NCBI RefSeq assembly: GCF_901933205.1
Contig: NC_044573.1
Coordinates: 59,460,493-59,524,492 of the forward strand
DNA length: 64,000 nucleotides
Direction of reading: 5' to 3'
Origin: Camarhynchus parvulus
Lineage: Eukaryota > Chordata > Aves > Passeriformes > Thraupidae
Shown: piece after piece, positions 12,201 through 26,300 of the stretch
How the letters are laid out: each line of letters opens with the position of its first letter
Numbering within the stretch: the first letter of the stretch is position 1
The notes under the pieces: generated by a model
The model's database searches: none
Told to the model about the DNA's origin: nothing
Seen by the model: only the letters and a program-made list of their open reading frames with translations
Program-made: the position numbers and the translations under genes

Positions 12201-15200
12201 AAAAGAAATAGATCTCAAAAATATTTTTATAGTATTCTGAGATTTAGCTGTCCCAAGGGTTCATATGGGATATAAAATGTTGGAAAATTGATTGTACTGT
12301 TTTGCAATGCAGTGCTAAACACTCATTGTTGACAATGAGTGTAAAAATACACAGTCTAAAATCCACCGAAATATTTTTGTTCTTAGCATAAGTATTTGTT
12401 AAGCTGTTGGCACACTGAAGTTAACAGTTCTTCATTCCTCCTCAGCATCATTACCTTTATGTGGTCACCCCTCAGATGTCTATTACATTTCTCTTCACAC
12501 TGCCTCTTAGAAGGATGGGAGTTCTAAGATCTTCATTTTACAGTTTTGAAGGGGATTCTTAGAGCAGAGATGAACCCAAGAGGGAATCCCAAGGAATCTC
12601 CAAGTTAACACATGTTATTATACCATGCCTTCATGGGAGTCCTGACAGTCAACATTGCTTTTTTTTTTTTTTTTCTCTTGCTCATCCTTCATTTTGTCTC
12701 CTTTGTTGGTTTGTGCCAGTATAACATGAAGGTATATAGCACAGCAAGCAGCCCATTATGCAGCATAAATATTTCACTGAAAGCTGCCTTTCTCAGATTT
12801 TTTTTAAAGATAGAAATATAAAATTATATAGCTAAATAGTTATATATAGAGGGATGTAGCGCATGGGAGAGGAATTAAAGGCAGAGTAAATGCAACACAA
12901 AAAGCAAAAGGGGAGATGACAGGAAAATATGGTGAGGGTCTGGAGGAGGAAAACTGAAAACTGGCAAAAGTTTGAGAAGAAGTAAAAAGGAAAAGAAACA
13001 TAACAGAAATTACAAACTCAGAAGGAGAGAAGGGGAAGGCAAAGTGGGAGAATTCATTTAATGTATGATTTAATATAGTCTATAAAGATTTTCTACAGTT
13101 TTGCACAAGCAGGGATTCAAACTATTCCAGTTAATATAAGTCAATATATTGTGTGTGAACAGTTTTCCTTTCTTTCTCTTCCCCAAACCCCTTATGAATT
13201 CAAAACATTTAAAATAAAATTATTCTCATTTGTGTGGAATTACCTCTATGTTTAATGTTTTCTGTTACTCAAAGGAATTTGAAAACATGTTAAATAAATA
13301 GTATTATAAACAAATCATTTTTCTCTGTGTGTCTTTATCTATTCCTCTTCTTGACCTCTTCTACAGCAATGAATCAGAGGTATGCACCATTTCTAGGCAG
13401 CTATTGCCTTGCAGCCCCAAAACCAACAGAAAAAGTCTTAAAATGGGTAAAAAATGTTTCACAATGACCATCACAGAGGCTCTTTTGCACTTGGGCCAGA
13501 AACACAGCTAATATCCCCACAGAAATCCCTGTCTGGAAATGGCTTAGATTGATTTATGTGTCTGGTAGCAAACTCCAGTGAGATGGGAGTTGGGAAAGCT
13601 GACACTGACATGTCACTGTACTGTACCCCTGTTGCTCCTCAGGTGACTCAACACGTAAAATGGCAAACTGCACCAGCATATAAAATAAAGTATCCTTGTG
13701 AGCTCCTTCATACTCACAATGGGACCTATTTAGACTGTTGCCCAAAATCAGCAATGTGTGGGAGAGTACGTAATAGGTCAGCAGGAGATCAGGCTGCCTT
13801 TGGATCCAGCATGACTACTGATCCAAATTCTGCATGGATGCTTCAAAGCAAAGTTTTTGCTCCTACATTAAAAGGAGTTTTACTATATGCTTTCTGTGCT
13901 AAGATGATGTGCTAATGATGGCACAAAGAATTGTAAGAAACCAAGGATTTATTAAATTAAAACAAATTAAACTGAAGGATAAAAAGTTAAACTTCATTGT
14001 GTGCAGAATTGGATGTATTTTAAATCATGGCTAAAATGTAAGGATTTCATCAAGGTTATCCTTTACCCTGAGCTTCTGGCTTTGGTGATAGATACAAAAG
14101 GAACTCTGTTCAATAATGAATGTTCTTGTGTCATAGGCTACCATCTACGGTGCTATTTACTCTTCCTATATAAGGCTCTTGGCAGCCATAAAAGTGTTAC
14201 TACTCAGGGTAGAAAACAAAGCAAAAACAAAACAAAAAATACAAGAAAAGTAATTATTAGCAATGAATGCTGAGTGTAGCCTATCTTAGGCTTGGAGCCC
14301 AGAGATCGAGGGATGTAGAGCTAAGTCAACAGGTGACCATGTGGTTAGCACTTTAGCAACGATAATAATTTGCAATAATAATGTAATGAACAAAGATGGG
14401 GTGAAGGCAGAAGGATTAAAGGAGAGCACGCAGCATACATAAGCCATGTTACATCTAGCAAATTCCCAGTGCAGCTGCTTCAGGGATATTAAGCCTCCTG
14501 CAGACAGCTGCATCCCCCTGTTGCCATCTGTGGCTTGCATCCCTGGTGCTACCACTGCTGACGACTTGCACACTTGCAAAGGCCTAACCCTCCATCAGCA
14601 GAAAAGATCTGCTCCCACACCTTCTTGCAGGGAGCATGGCTGCCACCTGATCCATAGGATACAAGGGCTTTCCTGAGGTTTAATCAGCTGTTAATTAATC
14701 CTAGGACTGATGGCTAGAGAGAGGAATGCCTTGCCAGCTGAGACGTCAGATGGGAACATAGGGTAGGCATTAAGTTATCAGTTTTATTAGACAACACTAA
14801 TCTCATTGGTACAGACTTGCTAATCACACTTCAGGAGAAAGTTTTATTACAAATGGTCTGAGAGGAATCTGAAATGGGTCACATTTTAAACATAGGCCAA
14901 TGTAAAACAATCCGAATCAAAGTGGATCAACTGACTTCTGAACGACTTCCAAATGCACACAGTGAAATAGTTCAGAAACAGATGATTTTTAAACACTTTT
15001 CCCCTTTTTTCAGTCTCGCCTTCAGTCTGTTAGGGCTCACAGTCAAAGGCTTATTGTGCCATTGTTACCCCTTGCTACCCATAAAAAGGCTTTCCCATCT
15101 CAGTTAAGGCCCAGTGTGCTGTCTGCTCCCTGTTCTTCTTGAATAGACCCTCATTCTCCGCTTGTGTGCCTCTCTAACTTGCGCATCACGAGCAACTCAC

Positions 15201-18200
15201 CTCTGTGTGTTCTCAACACCTTTTAGGAAACAAACTACTTCCCTAAACCTCCATGGGCTGCTCTTGGCCTGGTATAGCAGCCAAGGAAAGGGAAACATAA
15301 GCAGGCAGCCTTCTCTCCTAAATCAGCGGGGCTGGTTCAACGTGCTGCTTTTACATGGTAATCCACAAACAGGCATCCAAACTCATGGGCTGGCTAACAT
15401 GGATGGTCATTTGAATCTAAAAAAAAAAAAAAGGGATCCTCCCATGGTATTTCTAATTGTATCAGCCACACAGCTTGCTGTCATGGGCCCAATCACAATA
15501 CTGTAGAAATGAAAGCCATGCAAAACAAGGTACTACCAAATAACATGTATATGCTTTATTTACTGTGAGTAAACCAAATCTGAGCTTGATAGTTTATATG
15601 TCACAGTGACTCCATGCATGAAACGTGTGACACCGTCAGGCCCTAAAATACCAATTCAAATCAGTTAAGCATTGTGCTCTGAAAATCTGTTATCCAACCA
15701 AGCAAAAATTTTAAAAATCAACGTGATAGAAGTTTTATATTTAAACTTGCCATAATGCAGCCATACAGAGTGCTCCAGACCAGAGTGCATTGTATCAGTT
15801 GAGTCTGGAGTACAGCACAGCTGTTTTCAGAGCTCTGGAGCAGCACCAAACAGGGCAAGAGGATACAAATTGCTGGAGTTTTGAGAGTCGTTAAGCCCAC
15901 AGATCTCAACGTGTGAAGTGCTGGATCAGAAGTCCTAAAGAAGTCTTATACTCCTAGGATGGACAATATGAGCAGCTCTGAAGGACACTTCTTAAATAAA
16001 TGTCTAATGCAAAGCATTATCCCTGCTGTTCTCCATCCAGGCTTAACTTCAAGATTCAACACCTCAAATATGCCTCAAGGCTACAATGTAAGACTTAGTT
16101 GCAGGCCTAACCTGTTTACAGTCCCTGGGAACAAAAGGATGACCTTGATTTTGAATGACACTTCTATTTTAACTCCAGAAGTTGGAAATGTGTTTATTTG
16201 ACAAGACCTGCAGCTGAAGCAAATGCAGCACCTTACTTGCTGTTCAGATTTTCCTTCTATGCAGCAGTTTAGCCTAAGGCCTGATTAGGATTCTTTTAGG
16301 GTGATTGGATATGGTAAGCTCCTGGAATAGCACTAAGCCAGTGTAATTGGAAGAGGTCTTAGAAGAGATACAGCTTCTTAATGACATATGGTCAAAAGGT
16401 TACTTTGAAAACAAGAGGTCTTTCTGACTTCAGTTTTCAGGTCTACAATTTCTTCTGGACTCAACCTGTGGTTCTGAGACTTTCTTCTAAAGGATGAATA
16501 AAAGAAGCAAAGCTCTTGAATACTTACTTCATGTGATAGAATAGTGTATTGGAGCACTGAAAATAGCATTTTAATGCCTGGGACCACTGTATTTTACTGC
16601 TTAATGTTATTAAGACTATTGATAAAAGATTTCTTTATATCAGTCATTAATTTCTGATACACAATATATCATATATATGAACCACAATTTCATTTACCAT
16701 TGAACTGAAATAATCCTAGAATAGATAAAGCACAGAATAAAATTGGATAAGACAAAATAGGTGAAGAAAAAATAATTTTATACATTTCTGAAGACAGATA
16801 ACATTGATGTTGCAGGGAGAGGCAGATATAAATGAGAATTACTAATATTGATCACATTTAAAGGTATGATTCAATCACAATATGGTCAGAATCTTGCTTT
16901 TATGCAAAAATGGATATGTACAGCATCACCTGTTTAGAAATAATAGACCAAACTGATATTTATTTCTCTGAAGATTTCTCCCCCAAATTAAATAGCAGAA
17001 GCAGAGAGCTCTGGAGGGAGATAGGTACTGCAAATGCATAAGCAAAGACAGAGGTCTTTGGTAAAATATGCAATTTCCCTGACTACAGTATAAATCATGA
17101 TCTTTGAAAACCTTAGCTTTAAGGAAAAATACTATTCTACTTCATTTCATATAGGAAGCCTATAATATATTCTCCTTTAAAGTTTTTGACAAAAATAGTT
17201 GACAAAATCATCCAAGGTTGTTTTATGATGCAGCCTACTACATGAAAGGCAAAACAGAGAGCAATCTGCTGTTTTAATTACATGCTTGAAGCAAATGCAA
17301 TATCTGCAGCTTTAATAAACATTGACCCTTTAACTGAATGTGCCCTACAAACACATTAATGCCCATCTGGGAAATAATCCAATGAAATAATCCAATCATA
17401 CCAACAGAGGACGACTGTTAGATTGGCAAGTGAGGACTCATACACTTTGGCCAGTAGTATGATGTTCTCCATTATCTTGTTGCCAGAGCTAATAAAATTC
17501 CATAGAATTCTTCATCTTTATAAGCAAATTGAAAATCAACAAATAGAGAGGAAAATTTTCTCCCCATAACCACACTGATGTTTGCTGACACCAATTGTGC
17601 CTAAACTACAATGAAAGATTCAAAACTTTGTAGTTTTGATGTTATAATGGCCAACAAAGTCATAGAACTGGCTAGTGTCTCACAAATAAGAAAAATGTCT
17701 CTGAACAAGTGAGGTCCAGCCAACTGATATTGATTATTATATTAATTTAGAGCCACTGCATCCTGATAGTTATCAGGACATTTCAAAGTGCAGAGAAAAA
17801 GGCACATTGCTGGTAAGATACATCTGCTGGCAGACAAACAAAAAGAGAGGAGCAGGTGAGTGAGAGATTGGCCTTACATTGGCCCAAGACTGCAGAAAGA
17901 AACCTGTCTTTCTGCTTCCTGCCCAGATATTCTATTAATTCTGCCTAAATTCTGCCTAAAATTGCGTGTATAGGTCCCTACCTATTGGTCAATGCAACTG
18001 GGGTTTTTTAGAAATTCATTGTCCCCGAACAAAAAAAAGGGAGATCAGACTTCAGCTATTTGATTCATAGGAATCTGGGGCTGCTAGCAAAGTTTCCATT
18101 CATGGAAGGCTTTTTGTTTGTTTGAATGTTGATTCTAGGAACGAAGAAAGCATTAAGTTAGTTCCTCTAAGGTCTTCAGCAACCAGCAGAAGATAACAGC

Positions 18201-19968
18201 TTGAATTCATTTTTAACCTTAAAAAGCAAGGGTTTTCATGAAACTCAAGCACGCATCAGCAAAGTGCAAACTGTAAAAAACCATTTTATTCCTACTACAT
18301 TCATCAGAAACTGTGGAAAGTGGCCACACTGAAGCTATGAGACCCTCTTTCCAATCAAAAAGTCTAATTTGGCAAGAGAGTTGCACAGATAAGTCAATTT
18401 TCTGTTGGAATTCAAAGCTGTGTAATATTTACAGTTACTAAGTGTTAAAGAAAACCTAATTTTGCTGTGTATTGAAACACAAAGCAACTACAGAAAAAAA
18501 ATTAAAATTTAAAATTTTTAAACATTTAAAAACTTTAACAATTTTCACTTCTTTTTATTTTACCCCCTCACTCAAATGATTCCTTTGGATATTTTGGAAT
18601 ATTTTATTTTTGCACTATCCTGATTGCACAGAATTTCACACACAACTTCCTCAGAGGCATACTGTTTTGTGCAATTATGACCAATAAGTAATTAATTACA
18701 GACCAACACTTAATTTTTTTTTCATTTCCTCAAGATCTGATGAAGTAGTTTACATTCTTGGGAGACCAAATATTAGCAGTAGCCATGCCACTCCCTTCAT
18801 ACCTAAAACTTAGCCGCATTTAATCCTAAGACAAACAGAAGGTAGATTCTGGCTGAGAGTCTGCACACATAAACAGGCACAAGAGACTTCCGAAATTAAC
18901 CTTGATAGCCCTTATAACTTTGTAAGAGACATTCCCATGCAAATGAGGGACTGTAACTACAGCTCATAGTGTGAGATCAGAAGTCCATCCAGAAGTGTAA
19001 CACCTCTTTGTCAGTGACCAGATACAGATATGTTGGTAATGGTGTAAAAACAAAGCCAGAATATGCCAACACTTATCCACAATACTTTTTCAATCTCCAG
19101 TGGTTAGTAGTTCAGCAAATTCCTGAAGGAGAGAGATTATCGTTATTTGAGTATTATCTGGTGAATTTTTCTTCTGTTAATTAGCTTTCTGAACAGCTGT
19201 ACAATTTTAATATCAAAATACCCTGTGGGGAAGAGTTCCACAGTATAACTAATTTTGTTAATTTTCAACCTACATCTCAAAAATATCATTGGAACTCTTG
19301 CTCACTTTTATAGCAGGAAAAAAAATATTATTGACTGTCTTGTCTAAGCCATGATGACTGTACAAAATTAAGTTGTCTCTCCTGGGCTGAACATTCCTAA
19401 ACAATTTTGTTGCTCCTCTTATGGAAGCTATTTAATCTCTGATCACTGCTATTGTCCTTCCTTGAACCCCTTTCTAGCTCTGCCCTGTCCCTTCTGGGCA
19501 TGAGACATAGGAGGGAAGACCAGAAACCTAACATGGTATTTTGAAAGTGTACATAACCTGACATGCTGTTTTGTTCTCTATTTGTGTAGTAATCATTTCC
19601 TGTTCTTTTATTGGTAGCATTGCTCCTGCTGTGGTGGCATAAGGACATATCAAAGCAAGCAACTTGGAAATGGAGGTAATATGTTTATCAAAACAAATGA
19701 AAAGAAGAAAACCAGATACTTTTGGCATGTGTTTCACAAAAGGGATCATATGATGAAGAATAGGTGTAATACCTAAAAACTGTTTTATTTTATACTTACT
19801 CCTTTGACTTTTACTGAACATAAAACTGACATTTTCACAGAATTATGCATTACATGTCCAAGACCTTTTTTTGTTGAGCTGCAGCAGGAAGTACAGAGTT
19901 TACAACCCTGCATATAAGTTAGGATTATTTTTTCCACATTGCACATTACTTCCCAGAAATCAAAACCA

Positions 19969-20105
19969 TAGAATGATAGAATCATAAAATATGCTGAGTT
20001 GAAAGGGACTTCTCAGGATCATTGAATCCAACTCCTGGCCCTGCACAGGACGCTCCAGGAGTCACACCATGTTTCTGAGGGCATTGTCCAAATGCTTCCC
20101 CAATC
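19969..20105 (-). mobile_element. CR1 LINE 3' end fragment
   Basis: The left edge carries the octamer-like tail typical of CR1 (tagaatgatagaatcat). It is followed by the standard CR1 3' wording in reverse orientation (gggacttctcaggatcat.. tccaactcctg). The body fades after about 20.1 kb, and weaker CR1-like text may continue to about 20.2 kb. Confidence 0.85.
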
Positions 20106-22814
20106 CCGTCAAGGTCTTTTCATCTTCAAGGGATTCTATGGCTCCTCACATTTTAGTGTCCTCAGCAAACTTAGTACTCCTTTGAGAATAACTGCTCTGC
20201 AGGCTCAGAAGTCCTAACTGAAATGATTGCAAAAACTTATTGTCACAGTAACCATCTTCTATATCTTTCATATAGGGGTAGTTTTCAGGAAGATAGCAGT
20301 TCAGCTATATTTCATCCTCAATTTCCTTTAGATCTCCTGGGTAAATACCATATGGTCCTGGCAGTTTGCTCCCCAGGGAAAGCGTAGTGCTGACTCGCCA
20401 GCTGGGGTTAAACCACCACAATTTGTTTTACAACCTCCTCCTCAGACAGTTCGGTTTAAAAGAGGTCTTCCAACCCATCCTAGTAAAGGTGACTTTTGGA
20501 GTGTGAATTTCTTGGATCTTCCACGCCGAGGAAACGCGCAAGAGTCCCTTTGGATTTTGTGCTGTAACTCCTGCTCTCACTGATATGTCAATTGACCTGA
20601 ATGACTCCAAGGGAGGATCCCCACTCTGCAGGGCTTTGAGGAAGGGTTTGCTTTTAGTTTTATGCATTCAGCAAATAGTCCCTAAAACATTAATTGCTGG
20701 CATGTGATTTGTGTCACTATGTTTAATTTGCCAGGTTTCCGGTTTTCTTCCTTTTTGCTTGCTTGGATACCCTTGAGTTTTTTGAAGGAAATTTTTCGTA
20801 CTTCTTTCAGCACTTTATTCATTTTCTGTCCAAATCAAGACTGTAAAATGACACACTTAGGTGGGAAAAACAGAGAAGTTCCGTTTGTATATAATTCTTC
20901 TTAAAAAGTATTTAAGCCCCCCCCTCCAACACATTACTATTTCTTTTATTGTCTTTCTTTACTACTCTTAAAAGACTGTTTTATTAGTTGTTTTCCTTTT
21001 TTGACACATCATATATTCACAGTAATTTAGTTTATTTTTCTGTTCATTCTTTCCTGTGGTCTGAAAATTTCCTGCTCTTAATTTTGTATAAATTGCTGCA
21101 CTTCTTTACTCTTTGACTTTTTTATTTTCTGTTGGCCAGAATCTACAGAGCACATTTTTAGTTCAACTATGTCACATGCTAATTGCAAACACTTAAAGTC
21201 AGATAATTGTGATTAACATGCAACCATTAATGCATCAGAAACAAAATGTGTCATGTTAGCAAGAATTTTTCTGAACTGCTGCACACAAAGTATATGCTGT
21301 GATCTACACACTTAAATGAAAATCAATAGATAGCTATGAAGTGAAAATACCTCTGGGAGACTCGGGTTCTACTGAGAGAATTCTCTTGGGGGAGTGCAAA
21401 CATTTCAGACACCAAAAAAAGCCATTGATTGAGAGCTGAAAAGAAACTAAATTCTAAAAGTTCTCTTTAGGAGGCTTATTCTGTCCTGTATCCTTAGCAC
21501 CCTACAGATAAGCATCAGGCAAGTTTAATGTTTTCTTTCAATGGGCTCAGCCACAGAGAAGAATTGCTGTCCTAAGAGGACATGTATGAAATGCCCAGCC
21601 TAAGATGACTCACGAACTAAGAAGCCCTCTAGATCTTGTCTTTACCAGAGACACAGAAAAAAAAAAATTTAAAGGATGGAGTGTCTGAGATGACTGATGT
21701 AATGAATTACCTAATCAATTTTCTGCTGAAGGACTAGGCAATTTCCTGTCTAGACTATATTGTAGAAGTGCTTGATACTAATTTTCAGCAAGCAAAACAA
21801 TAGCTGTCTATGGCTATTTTCTGTTCACACAAAGCCTGCAGAAAACACTGCAAGTTTTTAATAGTACTGAGCTGACTAAAAGGCAGGATCCACAATAAAA
21901 CATAACATCCTGCTCTCGTCAGTGTTTCTGTTGAGAGCAGGCAGTGTTTCTTTCTGACTTACCAATTGAAAAAATTGTGATACTAAAGCAAACCTTGCCT
22001 CAGGTCCTCTCTTACAATCTCAAGGCTGCATGACTGTGATACTCTCCTATCGGTTATACCAAATTAATAGAACTATTTGTGAAACAAAATGCTTTTTGAA
22101 GTAAAGGTATCACAGTTTGACTGATAGGTTGCTTCCTTTGCTCAGCCATTTTTGTCTCTATTATAAAACTACAATTCAAAGGACAAATTAAAACAATTAT
22201 TTTTGTTTCTGAACTGGATTTATCTCATTAAATGTACTATTACTTTGCAAACAATTTAATTTCTTTGATTATTTGTTACACACTTGTTGCCACGATATAG
22301 GTTCTACTGGGTGCTTGCTATATCTCTGTTACAGGAGAATCATCCCTTTAATGTTAGTGTTTGTTCATTGAAATAATTAATTCTTGAATTGTGGCCCTTC
22401 CATGTGTTTTTCACCTTTACATATATTTGGCTAATGGCATAACTGAAAAATAAAAGGCTTTAAAATTACAAAGGTGACTTAGGAGCACTGTGATCTTGCT
22501 GAAGGATATGCATATTTGTCGTGGTTTCACAATACTTTATTCTGACATCAGGAGCTGATTTCCAATACAATACAATAAGAAAATTTTCAGAGGAAAAGCC
22601 AAAAGATAAATATTTGCCATCAATTCAAGGCTGAAGGACTGAATGGTAGAAAAGCTCTGAAATTTCTTTTAAATGTTGAGAGTATTCAATAAATAGAAAG
22701 AGATGCTAAATGCTTTTCAAATTAATCACACTACAAAGTAGGTTGGGGTTTTTTGAGGGTGAGAAGGAATGGGTATTGGGTTGGTTTTTTGGGGAATTTT
22801 TAAAATAAAAGCAC

Positions 22815-23325
22815 AAGGACATGAACAAGCTAGGTTGGAAGGGGCATGTGGGGATCATCTTGTCCAATCTCCTGCTCAAAGCAGATCCAACTCAGAAGTC
22901 AGGTCCAAAGTGGATCTGCCTTGGTCTTCTCTGCATCCTGAGGCTGAGGACTCAGATCTTCGCTGCATCTGCCCTTCTGGCCTCTCAACTCGGTCACCTG
23001 AAGGCAGAATCTGGGGCAGTGCAACATCAAGCTGAGCTGGGGATCATTACTGGAGGGAGAAGGATTAGACAGGATAGCAGATCCTATACAATCTAGGTAC
23101 CACAATCTTTGTCTCAGGAGCCAAGGAGACCTGCTCCAGAGCTGCCTCAGAACTGTGATGGACACCTTCCCTACAACTTAAAAGGTGGTAACAAGGTTGT
23201 TTCACTGATTTAGGGATCTTTTTCTCTAACATATTACTTATCACAGTGTTGGATATCCTTTGAAAAGTGAACTTAACATGAGATAAACCAATAGGCTTAT
23301 AATTTCTGAGCTGCATTTCCACAGG
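22815..23325 (-). mobile_element. Longer, decayed CR1 LINE with reverse transcriptase remnant
   Basis: The left part (22.82-22.90 kb) reads as CR1 3' sequence in reverse (ggttggaaggggcatg.. ccaatctcctgctcaaagc). On the minus strand at about 23.17-23.31 kb the translation has the pattern RNYKPIGLSHV followed by ISNMLEKKIPKS. This resembles the CR1 ORF2 stretch NYRPVSLTSV..ISKHVEEKK. The order, ORF2 piece then 3' end on the minus strand, fits one insertion with internal loss. It has no coding function now. Confidence 0.6.
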
Positions 23326-26300
23326 AGGTTTCCTTTTGCTGATTCAGTAGGTTGTACATTTCAGCTTGTACTTCCTTGCCTTAGCAATAGTTTAATTTCA
23401 CAATTACAAAAAAGGAATTTTTGCATCACTTTAGGACCAGGAAAAGAAAAGAAATTAGAAAGAAAAGGTCACTTGTTAACAAAGGTTTTGTAATCCTGTC
23501 CTGAAGAAATGGTTGTTGCTATGAATTTACTGAAAATCTGAAAGAGTTTTGCACCACAAAATATGAAGCTACTTCAGTTAGTCTGCACAAAGTAGAATCT
23601 GAGAAAGAAACAGTAACACACTTTACAGTATTGAGCGCATTTTTGGCAATAAACAACTACAGATCTTATTCCTGACATATTTAATCAGTCCTATTCAGAA
23701 AAAAAAACCCAAAACTTTAGCTTTAGGGATAACTGTGCTGGAATAGAAAATGTGTATGGACTTCATGGTTTAAGCCTGTGTTAATGAGGAGATTAAATAT
23801 CCACTTCACAGCCATTGGGAGCCATTCAGGACAAAGCGGTAAGACAGGTAACTCTCTACTATCTCAGCACAAGCAAAGAAAGTGGATTTCTGGCTGTAAA
23901 AGTATTTTCAGCAGCTCTAAAGATCAAGTAAAAAGAGAATTTGAGATTTTTCACTTAATTATTATGTTTTGTGATGACAGAAGGAGTAACATAGGCTGTC
24001 AGCATACATCTTGAAATTAAATCTCCATGCTATGTAAAATAATACTCTTCCACTTCCACAGCACTATTGTGGACTTCCTGAAATGAGATACAAAGGAATA
24101 GCACAATTAACCATATTCTGATGTCAGAATATGATTAACTTCTTATTCAGAAGAAGAGGTGAGTTTAAGAATCAAAGTTTCAACACCACTTTCCTAGTAA
24201 AAATTGTTTCCCAGTTATAACCTTCCTGTTAAAGAGTCAGATCACACTGAAGGAGCACCTATACACATCTTGCTCTTGTATCACAGGTGCAGGAGCTATG
24301 GTTAGTGCCAGAATGAGTGAGACTGCAAGTACCTGTGGAGCTAAAGCCCAGCTGTGGTCAACTGATACAGCTCAGATTTCTACCCATCTTTGGGCCAAAT
24401 CCATTTAGGATGAATTAATTTCAAATATTAGAGTTTGTCTGTTTACAAGTCTCTCAAATATTATATCAAAATGCCTGCCCACTAATGCAGGGTGACGCAG
24501 CCATTTAAAACGTATGCAAGAACATGCTACATACACTGAATAGTGGCAGAAGTGTTGAAAATATGGTGTTGTGTATGAATTAGGCAAATTTATTGGCAAA
24601 TCAGTGTCAGTGCTATCTTTGCATTAAGCACATCCACCTCCATTAAGCACCTTGACTGGGCTTGGAGGCATTGTGAGGGCAGCTCCAGCATTCCAGTGGC
24701 AATGGTATATTTCACAGGTTTTGACCATAAGAAAAGGTTAAATTCTCCTTTGACTTGTGCATTATGCAGTCATTTAAATCTGATGGATTGAGCACAAACA
24801 TGAATCAGAGCAGCAGTGGTGCAAGTACACACAGTTATGCTGGAGCTGGGCAGCGGGTAAGTTTACATCAGCTGAATCACCTCAAGAAGCTGCCTCCTCT
24901 TCCTCTCCAGGCGCTTGGTCCCAACCCTTGAGTTTCCCAGGACCATGCTGGTACAAGTACTTCTTCAGCCATTCATAGATCCAGCACAGATTCCAACTGA
25001 AAAAATTGGCCTTTGATGCTGGGGCGGGATTTTATTTTATTTTTTTTTTTTGATCCAGGTCAGTCCCCCATATGGTTCCCATGCAGAGACATGCAGACCT
25101 GAGAGCTGGCACAGGAGCTGAGGCAGCAGCATCACTGCTGCCATCATCAAATCACTGCCTGAGGGAGTGTCTTGTTCCAGCAAGAGGTGTATCCAATAGC
25201 CAGATACCAATTACAGAGAAACCTGTCAAAACTGGAATTACATATGGCATTTCCCATAACAGCAGAGAAAATTACTGGAATCTCTCATCTCAGGCAGCAA
25301 TGTGCTTGGTATCATTGGACTCCACACCCCCAGACCTGCGTTCCTGCAGGCTGGCATCACTGAACTTACATCCATAGGTGGAAGTCTTGTAAAACTCCCT
25401 TAGGAGAATAGGCATGCATGCACACCTCACACACACACACGCTCATATGCAAGTTTTCCACAAGAGAAAAAACCTCTTTGAGGCCTCTGAAGCTCTATAA
25501 GAAAGTTGGCAAAATGTTTCAAAATAAGCCTCTGACACTTTAGCCTTCACATTCTAACTGACTAGTTGCAAATTTTTGGATTGCTAAAGGAGGAAGAGTA
25601 TAGCGATTTTTGTTGCCAAAAAACATTGCAATGATCACACTTGACTGCCATTTCCCTAACTGCATTGTGTTTTATATCCTCTGTGCATGAACCAGTAGCA
25701 GTTCATTAGGTACATTACAACAACATCTGCCTTCAGTAAGAGGGAATATGCTCTTGTATTGTGTAGGAACAGTCTATGAATGAAGCTGATATAATTAACA
25801 TCCAGCTTGAAGATGTCACTTACTAAACGAATAAAAACAGAAACTATATAGTAGCCAGTGCATTAGTGTGTATATAGATATCTGAGCCATCAGTATCCAT
25901 TTTATTCTGGACTTGTTATTTTTCTCTTCTAAGTTAGCCCAGTTCTTTTCCAGACACAAAGCTATATGCAGACATGTGCATTTCATCCTCATGCCAGTAT
26001 AGATGATACTAGATGATACCAGTATAGATAGCAGTAGATGATCTCTCTGGAGCAGATCAGAAGCTGAAGGAAATTGGCTTCAATGTATCCCTGACAGTTT
26101 ATACCAGCTGAGAGACAAGATTGCTCTCTCTATGTGAAATGGAATTTCAAAGACACATCAGAGCATTTTTATAAAATGGCCTCAGTTTCTTCAGCAAAGA
26201 ATTATCTTTATACTCCCCATCTCTCCAATAGGTGATTTTCTGCTTTTTCTTTCATTTCTTCTAACAGTTAATTTTGTTGATTTTTTCCTCTTCAATTTTT

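Noticed and set aside
13556..13915. 119-codon plus-strand frame
   Set aside because: Composition is unremarkable, there are no flanking splice or promoter signals, and it overlaps another frame on the opposite strand.
16600..19400. Long A+T-rich stretch without open frames, considered as a conserved regulatory element or RNA gene
   Set aside because: Conservation cannot be judged from one sequence, and no RNA structure or known motif was evident.
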